From Echria macrotheca (taxonomy: Eukaryota; Ascomycota; Sordariomycetes; Sordariales; Schizotheciaceae), in the NCBI GenBank assembly GCA_030411725.1, contig MU839829.1:1736001-1800000 (forward strand): a stretch of DNA of 64,000 bases, written 5' to 3'. The position numbers and the translations under genes are program-made. This document shows, piece after piece, positions 22,971 to 34,600 of the stretch. Each line of letters opens with the position of its first letter. Position 1 is the first letter of the stretch. Below the pieces are notes generated by a model. It had not been told where the DNA came from. It searched no databases and worked only from the letters and a program-made list of their open reading frames with translations.

Positions 22971-24097
22971 ATGTGGAGGAGACAACTTATTCTCTGGTCA
23001 ATTGCAGTGCCTATCGTCATCGGAATTTTCATTGCCCTTCTGCAGTCGTCCTCATCCTCATTCTCATTGAATCATCATACTACTACTACCCCTTTCTCAT
23101 CATTGTTGATGAAAAGCCTCGGAACGTGGTCCAGCAACTTGTCGCTATTTGTCTCCAAAACATTCAGCACAAAATCGCCCAGCATGTCTTCTTCCACCAA
23201 GAGAATGCCCGTTTACTTCTTCAGCCACGGCGGCGTATGTAACTCCCTTCCCCCCTTTTTTTTCCCTCACCAACCATCAAAACACTAACCTCCAAAAAGC
23301 CTGACGTCCAATACAACACGGCCCACCCAGCCTACGCCGTCCTGCAATCCATCGGCCGCGAGATAACCCAGCGCGTCCGCCCAAAAGCGGTAGTAGTCTT
23401 CTCGGCCCACTGGCAACCCGAGACGCCCTCCGAGATCCACATCAACTCAGCCGTCACCACCCCCTTGGTGTACGACTTCTACAACTTCCCCCCGTCCTAC
23501 TACAAAGCCACTTTTCCCTCAACCGGCTCGCCCCAGCTAGCGTCCCACATCCAGTCCCTCCTTTCTTCGCATAGCATCCCCTCGCGCCTGGTAACCCGCG
23601 GCCTAGACCACGGCGTCTTCTCCGGCTTCAACGTCGCCTTCCCCCCTTCGTCTCCCACGGAATCCCTGACCGTCCCGCTGGTCCAGGTCTCCCTCTTCGC
23701 GTCCGAGGACCCAGACGCGCACTACAATCTTGGGAGAGCCGTCTCCTCGCTGCGCGACGAGGGCGTCGTCATCATCTGCACGGGCATGACGGTCCACAAC
23801 CTCCGCGATTTTCGCATCTCCCGCCAGAAGGGAGGGCAGCCGCTGCCGTATGTCGTCTCGTTCGACGAGGCGCTCAAGGACGCCGTCGAGGCTGCGCCGG
23901 ACCAGCGCCAGGACAGGATGAGAGAGGCCGCGCAGCGGCCCGACGCGAGACAGGCGCATCCTTGGATGGATCATCTCATGCCGCTTTATATCGCCGCCGG
24001 CGCGGGCGGGGACGACCGCGGGAGGAGGACGTGGACGATGCATGAGGGGAGCTTTGCTTGGGGGCAGTATCGGTTTGGTGATGTGCCTGATTCGTAA
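22971..24097 (+). CDS. LigB-family extradiol ring-opening dioxygenase (DODA-like), membrane-anchored form
   Basis: LigB/4,5-DOPA dioxygenase-type enzymes cleave catecholic rings with a metal centre. Exons are 22971-23234 and 23300-24097 (65-bp GTATGT...AAG intron), giving 353 aa. The catalytic domain starts at MPVYFFSHGG. It continues PDVQYNTAHPAY, VVVFSAHWQ (metal His), LVYDFYNFPPSYY, DHGVFSGFNVAFP, and ends WTMHEGSFAWGQYRF, all usual for the family. Ahead of it are about 80 extra residues, including a strong hydrophobic segment (residues 6-25, ILWSIAVPIVIGIFIALL) and a Ser/Thr-rich stretch. That predicts a signal anchor or secretory targeting, whereas most relatives are cytosolic. An internal start at the MPVYFF Met could give the usual form. 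The substrate is unknown. Confidence 0.85.
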
Positions 24098-24724
24098 GGA
24101 AATGACTATGTATGGCATTGTTAGGCTAGGTTAACGTACATACGGCATGGCGGAGGAGTTTGATCTTGTTGGTGGTTTGTAGAGCAAGAATACGAGGATC
24201 GTCGACTACAAACGTATAAACGTCTCTCTATGAGCGGCCTTTTTGCTGTTGGAATTCAGGTAAGGGGGAGAGGTTTGCATTTCTGTCTGCGGAATAGGAC
24301 CACTATGGCCTGACCTGGGTTCTGGATCATTTTAATAGAGACGTGGGGATGCCTTCCTTTCCCACATCCGACGCAAAGTGTATGGAGAGTCTAGTCTTTA
24401 TTTACACCAGTCTGGCAAACAGGTGACTGACGACGCAGAGAGCATCTCACTTACCCACAACTACGAGTTTAGCACATAAATCACTAATGGTTATCTGAAG
24501 GGAATAGGAGAATGTCAATTACAAAGTATAATCTCTGAGACTACTTGTCTAGAGAAGCTCCTGCAGACTCCGTCCGATGGTATCAACCAGCCCAAAACAT
24601 CAACCCGTGATTACTCCGCTGTAAACACCCCTCGGAATTTCATCCCATATGCCCAGCACATATCTAGAACCCATGTAAACAGCCTGTGAGTTCACCCCCC
24701 ATATACACGCAGACGCAGATGGCC
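24098..24724. other. Convergent intergenic region
   Basis: It lies between the dioxygenase stop and the transporter stop. AT-rich; probable 3' UTRs. No gene seen. Confidence 0.4.
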
Positions 24725-26869
24725 TCAAATGGGAACAACCACCCGGTCATCTACAAACTCCGAGATATCCCCCAGGAACGAACTGGCTATCACCGCAACA
24801 CACCCAAACGCCAGACTGCAAAAGTACACCCAGGGGTATGCATTCGCAAAAGCCTGCTGTCCGGCCGCCACAATCTTGAGCCACGCGGCATCATCAACCC
24901 CCGGCAGAGTCCGAATCTTTTCCGTCAGGGACGACGCCGTGAGCTTAATGATCGTCCCAATCATCTTTTCGTCCGTGATTCCAGCCTGCACACAGGCCCC
25001 GCCGACGAGTTTTGTCAGCTGCGGAACCAGCTTGTTCGCAAATACGTTGTAGTAAACGGCATATCCGACAGCGCCACCGATAATGCGAATCGTGATGGTC
25101 AGCGAGGTGATGGTCGCGATCAGGTCTTGCGGGCAGATGTAGGTTGTCACCATCGAGGCTGGAACCACGATCCCGCCGACACCGAGACCAGCGAGGAACA
25201 ACAGGCCGTAAACCGTGTTGATGTTGTCCACCCGCGCAGCTGCCATACCGCCACAGCCAGCCGTCATCAGGATCGAAGCGCCGAAGAGAATCCACTTGAT
25301 ATTGCCGCGGAGAACGGACAAAAGAACGAGTGATACGATGCAGCCGGCCAATGTGCCAAAGGCGAAGGGCAAGCCACGGATACCAACACCGATGGGACTA
25401 CACATGTTAGTGATTGCACCAAAGAAAAAAACACAAGTACTCACTCGTGACCATAGACGTTGTATGCCTGACTCGGCCAGATCATGATAACAGCAAAGAA
25501 GTTGGCTCCGGAGATGAACGTGATCACCATGGTCAGGAGGAGCGTCCTAGGCGCCTTCCCAACCCGCTTCGGTATCATCGGGTATGCCGTCCCCCAAATT
25601 TCCCATGCGATGAAGCAGAGGATCAAAACGGCTCCAACGATAAGGGGTGCCAGGACCCCAGCGCTCGTCCACGGAAACTATATGGTCAGCGTCGTCCAAG
25701 AAAGCAAAGTAAACAAAGGACACACCTGGTAGCCGCCTCCCAGAAGACCAATCTCAATACCAGCGACTCCCGCAATCGAAAGGAAGCCACCGACAAAGTC
25801 CATTCTCTTGATCAGCCCAAACTTATCGCCACGCTCACGTTCCTGATGCTCGATTGGAAGCGGAGGCGAATAGAAGACGAACGCCATGGCCAGGGCGAGT
25901 CCGGCCGTTCCAGCAGTGAGAACCGCAATGTATCGCCACGAGGAATTGGAAGCAATCAGCTGCGCAAACAGAACCGAGGGGAGGAACGGGATAATCGAGA
26001 GCGTAACCGCGGCGAGATAGTACCCTCTCCGAGAGATAGGCACAAGCTCCGAAACTCCAGCGAGGACCGTGAGCTCACAGATTCCGGTGCCAATACCCGA
26101 GACAGCCATGCCTCCTGTGCATCGTTAGCATTGATCATATAAAGGCCAAATATTCTTACCGATGAAGACATCCATCTCCTGGGCGGCCCCGCACATAACC
26201 TGGCCGATGATGATTGCCATGCTTCCGATGAGAGCGACCGACCGGCGCCCAACGAGATCCGACAAGGCGCCGACAAAGGGTGAGATGGCGGCGGTAGCCA
26301 GGAGATTGGCCGTGACAAACCAAACCCAATGGTCGGCTCCGCCGAGGTCGGCAATAATGTAGGCAGGAACGGCAGCTGTCATTCATTGTTAGATTTCATT
26401 GTGGACGAAGAGACCGACACATACCGAAGAAGTACAACGGAGCCTGAGCACCTGCCCACATGCAAGACAGTGCCGTGAGTGCCAGGATGCGCTTGAAGCT
26501 CATGAGATCATGCTGTCCACTCTCGAGGTCGCGGGCTGCGGTAGTGTTTCCATTGGTCGCACCAGCGTTGTTTGTCTCCCAGCTGTTCTCCCAGGGGCGA
26601 CCAGCAGTCGGATAGTTGGCAGTGTTTTCCTCATTCCCACCAGCGCCGCCCGTCGAGATGATCTCCAGAGACGAAGTCGTGGTCATACCACGCGACGACG
26701 CAACCGGGTGCGCCTCGACGCTCTCAGGCTTGGTAGTGGTATTACCGCCATGGTCGCTAGTCTCCGCGACGACCGGCAGCGGCTGCGTCTTCTCAGACTC
26801 GATAGCAGCCATCTTGTTCTGGTCGGCGCAGGCAAACTTGAGACGGATGTGCTCGGCAGCCGAAAACAT
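24725..26869 (-). CDS. MFS transporter, TRI12/DHA2-like efflux family
   Basis: This is a proton-coupled drug, toxin or siderophore-type exporter of the plasma membrane, by family. Five exons: 26869-26425, 26375-26160, 26114-25726, 25677-25445, 25397-24725, with four introns of 45-49 bp (651 aa). A hydrophilic N-terminus of about 130 residues precedes the helices. TM2-3 carry the MFS loop motif GALSDLVGRR, and later blocks include ELTVLAGVSELVPISRRGYY, GLPFAFGTLAG and LGVGGIVVPASM. About 12-14 hydrophobic helices can be counted. It ends SEFVDDRVVVPI. A second in-frame ATG at 26812 has better context (AAGATGG) and may be the real start. TRI12 affiliation is from pattern recognition; the substrate is unknown. 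Confidence 0.85.
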
Positions 26870-28330
26870 TGACAGAACGGAACGAAGGTGATGTAGCTGG
26901 TGACAAAGCAGAAAGAAGCCAGTACCGCGATGCGGGAGGGAATTGGAGAGAAGGAAATAAAAGAGGTCGGGGAGAAAGACGAAGAGAAGAGGTGAACAAG
27001 AGGGGGGGAGGAAGGTGTGGGAAATATTCCGATACGGTTCTGCGGTGAAATGGCTGTCTGAGACCGACAGAAGGGTCCCAGGAGAGAGACCAGAACACCG
27101 AGCTCTTGTTTTCTGTAGGTACGGCTAGGCTGTTTTTTAATATATTTCTGGGAGGAAAAAGGTTGTGCACACGGCTCCCAGCACAAAAGCGTGTTTAGAG
27201 ATTGGATGAGATGGAAAAGACGGCCAAGGTTTCAAGACCTTCGCTCCTTCCCCAGACCACAGTCAACACAGACCCAAGCTACGTCGTATCTTATCGACTC
27301 TAGAATTGCTTCCCAAGGACCATCATGGATGGGGTCAGATTCAATCTCGTGAAAAGGGGGGGGCATCCCAGGATCCAGCATGTTCATCTGGATCACTTCT
27401 CCAGCATATTTTGCTTTTCCTCTCGATAACACACATCCAACAAAATGCTGGACAAGAGCCTCAGCCATGTTCAGCCAAACGCCGCTCTGAGACCGAGCCA
27501 AGTCCAGAAAAAACGGCGATCGACGCCAGCGAAGCCGTGTGGGTGGGAAGCACGACATATCGCAGCAAACAGGGCTGCCTTTTTTCTCTCCTCTCGGCTC
27601 GTAGACTTTTTGCCCACGCATCGGAAAGGTCTCCCGGTCGGTCGTGGACGCGAGAGCGCGCGCAGCCAGCCTCGGTGACACGCAAATTTCATGCTCCCTT
27701 GTGCGTGTCGGTGTATGTGTTTGTGTTTTTGTGCTGGCAGACACACACCACCCATTCCTCTTTTAGGGACAAAATTTGAGCTGGGACCGTTGACAGCATC
27801 CACACCACCGGCACTTGGTCTGGATCCGTGTCGGTACTTGGTTCACCAACATAAACGACCTTCCCAACTCGGTTCTCATCCCTTTTCCGAGCAAAAAATA
27901 AGGTGGCAAACAAACACACACGGCACCAACCCAGCACCAGACCAGTTCCAAGAAAAACACCCCAAGGACGTCCGACCAAAGACCCAAGCGCCGTGACACA
28001 AAGCTAATCACCTTCAGATTGGGAGTGGGGAGCAGACTGAGGTCCCGTGTGACTTGAGCTTCCCCAGCTCAAACTCGCCTGCCGGCAAGACCCGTCCATG
28101 ATCCATCCATCCAGAATCCATCAACTGCTGTGATCCCCTCCCCTTCCCCTTTATCCTACCTCTCACCACCTTTCACCCATAACTTGTCTTCATCTCCACC
28201 CCATTCCCGTATTTATCTGTTGACCCCCCTTGACCGGAACCAAAACGCCGAACTGACCCCCGACGAACTGCCGGCAACCGGCTACCTACCGGCCATTGCG
28301 AGAGTGACACAACATCTTCCGCCGGCGATT

Positions 28331-30204
28331 TACCTACCTTACCTACTACCTACCTAGGAAGCCGGCCAAGTGTGCGCAGAAAAGTAAGGTACCTAGCCGC
28401 ATTTCCCTGTTCTCCGTGTGGCTGTTTTAAACTTTCTTCCCCCCATCCACTAGGAATGCCACCCGGTACCTTAGTTCTGATCAAATCGATCGTCGGGATA
28501 TCGTTGCATCCCGCAGCCACCACCCATATCTCCACACACTCGGGCCGTTATATATATGATAACGGCCGGTAGGTTGAACAAAAGAAAAAAAAAGCGCCAC
28601 CTCCACACAGCAAGTCGGGAGCTGGGCATGCCGCCTGGGCTGGAGATTGGGGATTGGTGAAGAGAGAGGAATGGGAAATGGGGCTGAGATACACATACAC
28701 GAACGGATGGATACACATGCTCTACCTCAGAAAAAAAATCACATGCTATTCTTCTATCCACACCGCTATGGCAGGGTGTGAATCAGGTGGTGGTGGTGGT
28801 TGGTGACTTAGTAAAAACATACTGTATGGAGTATGTCTCTCTCGGATACTACTCTACGAGGGCCAGATTTCGCCACTGTTGGATGATGGCATGTTTTCAT
28901 GAAACACATTTGCTTTTTTTATGGTTCTCCTGAGCTTGGATGACTGGTTTGTTTCGCTGCCCTGTTCATTCGACATCTAGAATAGGCAGGTACCTTACCT
29001 AGGTAGGAGGTAGTGTGTTAAGGCCCTGCCTAGGTACCTAGCTACCATCGACTTAACGCATCCCACCTTTGCTGAACGGCGGACAAGAAACAAAAAAAAA
29101 AAAAAAAGAGGAGAATGGTCATACCTAATAGCTGTCAGATAGAGTTGCAAGGTCCTCTCTCCTTTTCCCCAGAAAACCCCAACCTACCGAGCCACACACA
29201 CATGTCCCGAGACATCAGACACACGGCGAACTGAATAACGGTATACTAAGATCCGCTCACCGCCAACCTTGGACACCTTCACCTGACTACTTAACTGGAG
29301 ACTTTTCTGTTGTTGTATATCGGGCACACCACCAGGCGAGAGATTATAAACCAACCACCCGTAACAATATCCGCTCACCGCCCAACCTTGACCGCCTCAT
29401 CTTTTCTACCACCCAGACGCTTCCCTATCCTCTCCTTTTGTAAACCAACTAGAATTGTCCTATCCTCAAGCACCAGGAAAGAACCTAACTCTACCCACTG
29501 CTTGACACAATAAAACACACACACACACACACACACATACACACACACACACACACACATACACAAACACGTAACTAAAAACAACTTGCGCGCGTTTACA
29601 AATCATCGACAAAAAGCCTTTACTTCTAACTGACAATAACGATCTGCATAAGTAAGGTAACCTGAAAGAAGAAAAATAAACAGCGAACGTGAAAGCGCTA
29701 CCTTAGTTATATAGTTCAAAGACAAAAAGGGAAGGGGCATTGGCATTACCTAGCATTCGATAAAACTTTAGCAGCCCTACCTTACCTAGGTACCTACCTA
29801 CCTGGTTCTAACAACTTCCAGATTCCCGCTGCCTTACATAGGTAACCCCTTCCCCTATAAGAGTAACTTGTCAACCATCTATCTATATCCTGATCATGAC
29901 CTCGACCAAGCGAACTCAAATCACTCGGCCCATCCCTAGAATAGGTTTAGATAGATAAACCGGGTGGTGTGGTTTATAATTTCTCTTCCTTTCCCAAGAC
30001 TGTTATTTATTGAGATTCACAGTCTTTTTGCTTGGTAAGTACTGGGCGGCACTACACCACTATTTAGGTACAAACAATGACGGAATACCGGAACACTTCC
30101 CACCAAATATCAGCCTCACGGCTAAACTTTTGACAAAACTTCACCTCTTACAACCCAAGGGCATTCATTCTATTCTCACTACCGTACCTAGGTGTACCTA
30201 GGTA
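28331..30204. repeat. Cluster of TACCTAGGTA-type palindromic motifs
   Basis: Overlapping TACCTA/TAGGTA units occur at 28331-28358, 28988-29046, 29778-29804 and 30184-30204. Single copies outside this cluster lie at 8921-8934, 18933-18951, 22277-22293 and 46792-46802. All lie in intergenic DNA. They are self-complementary around CCTAGG or GGTACC. Confidence 0.7.
29512..29570. repeat. AC dinucleotide microsatellite
   Basis: A nearly perfect (AC)n tract interrupted by two AT steps. Intergenic. Confidence 0.9.
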
Positions 30205-30602
30205 ACGCTATCTGTCTGTCCATGAAGCTAAAACCACTAGATAAAAGAATCATACAACCTATCATATATAGCCCCTACCTTAACCGCTAGAAACCATAAT
30301 ATAACCCCCATCTACCTAACCCACCAGCCCCGCCATCCCACCCCCTTTTCTCCCCTTTTGTCCTCTTGTTTTTATCCACGCCTTCTCAAAACCTAAAAGT
30401 TATCGAGGCCCTACCCGTCCAAGTCCAAGTCCAAGACCAAAACCCAAGACAAAACAAATCCGACCGCTGGCTGGGATATCTCATATCCGAAAGGAAATGA
30501 TAAAAAACTAAATGAAAAAAAATAAAATACACCGCTACATATTCGTTCCGTTACACCCAAAACCACACCAACTACCACCAAGATTGTTGGAACTCATCAG
30601 TT

Positions 30603-32803
30603 CTAGTCCCCGCCAGCACCACCCTCCTGCTTCACCTCAGGCGACTCCGCCTTGACGACCTCAGCCCCAGCCCCAGCCCCAGCCCCAGCCCCAGCCCCAG
30701 GCTCAGCAGCAGCACTAACCGCACCACCATCACCTGCTACCTCAGAACTAAGAGCCTCCCCCCCCTCACCGACAGCACCGACAGCACCGACAGCAGCAAC
30801 ACCAACAGCAGAAGGCGGCGTAGCCTTCTGCTCCCCCGCACCCGCACCCGCACCCGCACCCGCACTCTCGGCACCAGAACCACCCACGCCCTCCTGCCGA
30901 TCAAGCTCCCGTTCGAGACTACCGAGCAAGTTAAGCCCGTCGTCTTCGTCCTCGGTCACGGCGGCGGGCCGCAGCGCCGGCGATCTAGGCGGTTCCGCGG
31001 GCAGAGCACCGTCGTCCATCATCTCTGTGTCTGCCGCATCCGTCTCCGTCTTCTCCGGCTTTCCAACCGCCGGCGACGAATCCTCCTTCTTGTAACTCTC
31101 CCCCGCGGCGGCGGTGGCGGCGGCGGCCTCTTGTGGTGGTGGTGGCGGTTGTTCCGTGATTTCTACCGCGGGTGCTGCTGCTGCCTCGGTAGTAGACGGA
31201 GGAGGAGGCGCCGCCGCTGGTGTTGTTTCTTCGGTTGTATCAGTATCGGGCAGCTCCTCGATGCGATTCGACTCCTCAACGCCTGTAACCTCCTCCATCC
31301 CCGTAGATACCAGCTCCGTCCCGCCCATGACGGTCTCCGAGACAAAACTTTCCACGACCGTGGTTGCTGTCACGCCGTCTATGGACGTGCTTGTCGTGTG
31401 CACTTCCATGTAACTTGTTGCCGACATCGCCGTCCCAGAGGCTAGCCTTGGTGAAACCATCGGTGACGGGTCGGTTGGCGACTGGATCATGACGTTCTTC
31501 AGCGGACTTCCTTCGATCCTAGGCGAGACAAGATGGAGCGGGGGACCAGGAAGAGGCGCCAGTGACCCGAGAGCTGCGGGAGGGAAACGCGATTTTGTAG
31601 AGTCGTCCTCGGATGACGGTGTAGCACGGAGCGCATCCTCGACCTCCTCGATCGAGGCCGTCTTCACCTCTGACGCATCAGCGTCGGGCATCTCCTGGTC
31701 CTGATCCTCAGTGACATTCGTAACATCAACATCAGGTGTGCGGTCGTCTTCATCGCCATTCTCGTCATTGTCACCCTCCTCTTCTCCCTCCTCTCCCTCG
31801 TCGCCTTCATCGCCCTCATCCTCGTCGGATGCGCCGGCTGGCGTGTCAGCCATCTCGCTATCCGGAACAACGCTCTCTTCGTTCTCAGGCCGGCCCTGTA
31901 AAAAGTTAACATGGCACCACCCCAAAACACAACCGACAAAACCTACCTCGCCATTGTCCGACTCAGCCTTGATATCCTGCGAAGCCTCCTCTCCCGCTCC
32001 CCTCTGCGGTCTGGGCAACGGAATCGGCAGCGGCAACCTCCCCTTTTTCCGCCCCCGGCCTGGCCCCTTAGGCTTCCGCTTCGGCGGCGGCGGTCGTCTC
32101 TTAGCCGGCGTCGTCTGCGTCAAGTCCCCACCCATCCCAACCGGCGCCGGCACGATCGACTCGGACACAATCTGGCCGTCGACCGTCTGGCCCTCGGCCA
32201 GCGTGACGGTACGCTCGTACGGATTCCCGGCCGCGTCAATGTGTCTGACGGTAACTCTGCGAACTGTCGGCCCCACAATGGCCGGCGCCATCGCTTTCGA
32301 GGCTAGCGTGATGGTGTTCTTGTGCCGCTTCGCAAGATGCGAAATAGTCGGGCCCTCGCTGTTACGGGGAATCTGCTTCCACGTCTTGACCGTGAACCCG
32401 CCGGCGGCGGACTCTGTCTCCTTCTTGTCGCCCTTGGCGTCGGCGCCGTCGGGGTCGACCTCGTCCTCGTCGGGCGCGGCGCGCTTGTAGAGACGGCCTG
32501 ATCGCGCGGCGCGTAGGAGCTCTTGGGTGTGGGGTGGGAGAAGCGGGAACTCTTTCGGCAGGCCGAAGGGTAGTTCGACGGCCCACCGGTCGTTCTGCTC
32601 CTTAAGCTCGGCCGCTGGGGGCGGCGTGATGGTTACGACTTCCTGGCGCCATTGTCGGACGGGTAGGCCTGGTGTTCACAGACAGGTTAGGGGTCAAGCT
32701 ATGTTTGCGCCGGTGGCAGCCTACCTTCAAAGTCATCGTGCTCGGGGAAACCACCACGGACGCCGCGACGAGTCTGCGTCGCCGTCCGGAATGGCTTTGA
32801 CAT
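30603..32803 (-). CDS. Conserved-looking acidic nuclear protein, function unknown, AT-hook-like motif
   Basis: Not assigned to a known family. Exons are 32803-32725, 32668-31947 and 31895-30603 (introns 56 and 51 bp), giving 697 aa. The first 190 residues look globular and conserved: GLPVRQWRQEVV, ELPFGLPKEFPLLPPHTQELLRAAR, TWKQIPRNSEGPTISHLAKRHKNTITL and RRVTVRHIDAAGNPYERTVTL. A basic Pro-rich stretch with GPGRGRKKGR (about 216-240) resembles an AT-hook and a nuclear signal. The rest is disordered, with long Asp/Glu runs, then Thr/Val-rich and Ala/Gly dipeptide repeats near the end. A chromatin or transcription role is inference only. The 51-nt intron (31946-31896) has no stop and is a multiple of three, so retention would insert 17 residues. 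Confidence 0.78.
30659..30868. repeat. Coding hexanucleotide repeats (Ala-Gly dipeptides)
   Basis: CCAGCC-type units at about 30661-30700 and CACCCG-type units at about 30838-30868. Both are read on the minus strand as alternating Gly-Ala in the C-terminus of the 697-aa protein. The arrays keep the frame because the unit is 6 nt. Confidence 0.8.
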
Positions 32804-33555
32804 GGTTGGAGCCGGCGGTGCGAAGTCGGGCAGCACAACGAGGAGCGCAAGACCGCGTTGTGGATGTTGGAGAAACTAAGTTTGAACAGGGGAGGCGGGC
32901 GGATGGCTTTCCGTCGAGGGTGAGTGGTCGGTCAATTGGTGGCAGGGGTCCGCGATCGATTGAGGGGTCGCCGGTCGCACAGCTGAGTCTAAACTGAATC
33001 TACGGTGAGTATTCCGTAGAAATGTTGAAAGTTTGCTTCTGTCGTGGCATCGCCAGTCGCAAGACCAGCCAAACGCGCCGAGTGTCGCACGCGGGATGCG
33101 ACAGCGCCAGATGCATTGGCTGGATGGATTACGGATTACTGAATATTCGTTTAATGCATACCACGACTGCTCGGTGATGGCCCCCGAAGCCCGCCATGAG
33201 CCCCTACCATGACACTGATTTTCTTCCGTTCTAGAACGATGGCTGATGGGTACACTCATATCACATATACACCGAAGATCCAAGATACAGTTTGTCATCA
33301 CTCCAAAAAGGAGTTGGGAGGTGTCATTTGCACGCCGAGTGACCCGAGATCTACACCACCCAGAATGCCCCCCTTTCTTCCTGTCTTCCCACCACCATCC
33401 CGTGAGTATTCCCATATTCTACACACACTCGTAGTGATATAATACCGAGTGGACATCATTACTCTGCCCCAACTCTGTAGACCCCTCAATCCCAGCTACC
33501 AACCTCATTAGCCCCAAACAAACACCACAAATCACCACAGGAAAAAAAAACCGAC
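32804..33555. other. Intergenic region upstream of the 697-aa gene
   Basis: It holds the promoter of the downstream minus-strand gene and the 3' UTR of ISD11. No further gene seen. Confidence 0.4.
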
Positions 33556-34108
33556 TCACCCAGTATCCTTCTGCCGCATAATCTCCCCTTTCCCACCCTT
33601 ATCCTTCCCCTAGCACAAGTCAGCATCAATCCCATCCCATCCCATCTCACCCCCTCAACAAAAAAAATAAAACCTACCGAAATCCCCCCCTCAACAACCA
33701 ACCGATCCTGCTGATACATCTGGCTAATAACCGTCTGTCTCTGTTTTGTCCCCCATCATCAGCAAACCCCACCTCTTTTTCGTATATCATCTCCTTTCGA
33801 GAGCAAAACAAACCTTGAGCATCTGCAACTGCTTCAACCCATCCTGCACAAGCTCCTGCACCCGTCTCTGATCCTCGACGCTCCGGTTCTCCCGGAACGC
33901 GTCCCTCGTGCGCCGCTTGGAATATTCGCGAAAGTTGTACGACGCGAATTGGTTGCCCTGGCGGAGGAGTTGGCGGTACTGTTTTGTAACAAAGTTAGCC
34001 TAGAACCGGAGGAAGACAAAAAGGGAGAGGAAGAAGAAGAAAAAAAGACATTACCAGCGACAGAACTTGCCGCGCCGTCTCGCCCCCCGACGCGGAGGCG
34101 ACTGACAT
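33556..34108 (-). CDS. ISD11: Isd11/LYRM4, LYR-motif Fe-S cluster assembly protein
   Basis: Isd11 stabilises the mitochondrial cysteine desulfurase Nfs1. Four exons: 34108-34055, 33978-33814, 33740-33678, 33609-33556 (introns 76, 73, 68 bp), giving 111 aa, normal for the family. The LYR motif occurs as LYRQLLRQGNQF; the codon for its Tyr begins exon 2, so the first splice falls inside the motif. Then come NFREYSKRRTRDAF, the QELVQDGLKQLQMLKRQTVISQMYQ helix, and DRLVVEGG. No single exon would be found by simple ORF search above 60 codons. The second intron has a GTTTGT donor. The protein identity is confident because the assembled order matches known Isd11 throughout. Confidence 0.9.
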
Positions 34109-34600
34109 CTTTCTTTCTTATGAAACTCTCTGCTTTCCTGCCTGTGCTTGCTCCTCCTCCCGTTCGTCGTCTCTCTCGATATCCGAGCGAGCTCGGTTCG
34201 GGGATGTCGCGGAGGAAAAGGGATGGATGTACTTTGTAGATTTCGAGAAAGAGATTTTCCTAGGACGGTCGCTTTTATGATTTCGAGAAAGAAAAAGAGG
34301 GAAAGGCTCCGCCGGTCCCGGTAGCTGTCGTGGGTTACAAGTGTGTTTGTCCGTTCGTTGCTCGAGCAAAAAAATGGCTGTGATGGCCTTGCGCATGCGG
34401 CAAAACCGGCCGATGACGATGGGAGCTGCAATGCGGGTGGGCCAAAGCTCGGCGCCGAGTGAATGCCGAGTATCACATAACCCCGTTACAATGATAGCTA
34501 TCCCGCAGCATTATTCACCCTTCAACATTTCAGAGAACAACCCAAGACAACACACAAAACTTTTCAATAATCGCTGTTAACAACGCTACACTCCAGCACT
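34109..34600. other. Intergenic region upstream of ISD11
   Basis: It lies between the ISD11 start and the stop of the transcription factor gene; promoter of ISD11. Nothing else recognised. Confidence 0.4.

Larger units (their letters stand above)
26870..30602. other. 3.7-kb gene-poor stretch with palindromic and simple repeats
   Basis: No convincing gene on either strand; ORFs are short, overlapping and of odd composition. The right half (28.3-30.2 kb) is AT-rich with repeated TACCTAGGTA-type sites, a 16-nt A run (29092-29107), and an AC dinucleotide repeat (about 29512-29570). The left part must hold the transporter promoter and the right part the 3' UTR of the next gene. Confidence 0.55.

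Noticed and set aside
27232..27744. 170-codon minus-strand ORF upstream of the MFS transporter
   Set aside because: No domain, odd composition and overlapping open frames on the other strand; no good splice extension found.
28331..30204. CRISPR-like array
   Set aside because: The repeated units are short palindromes with irregular spacing, and this is a fungal nuclear genome.
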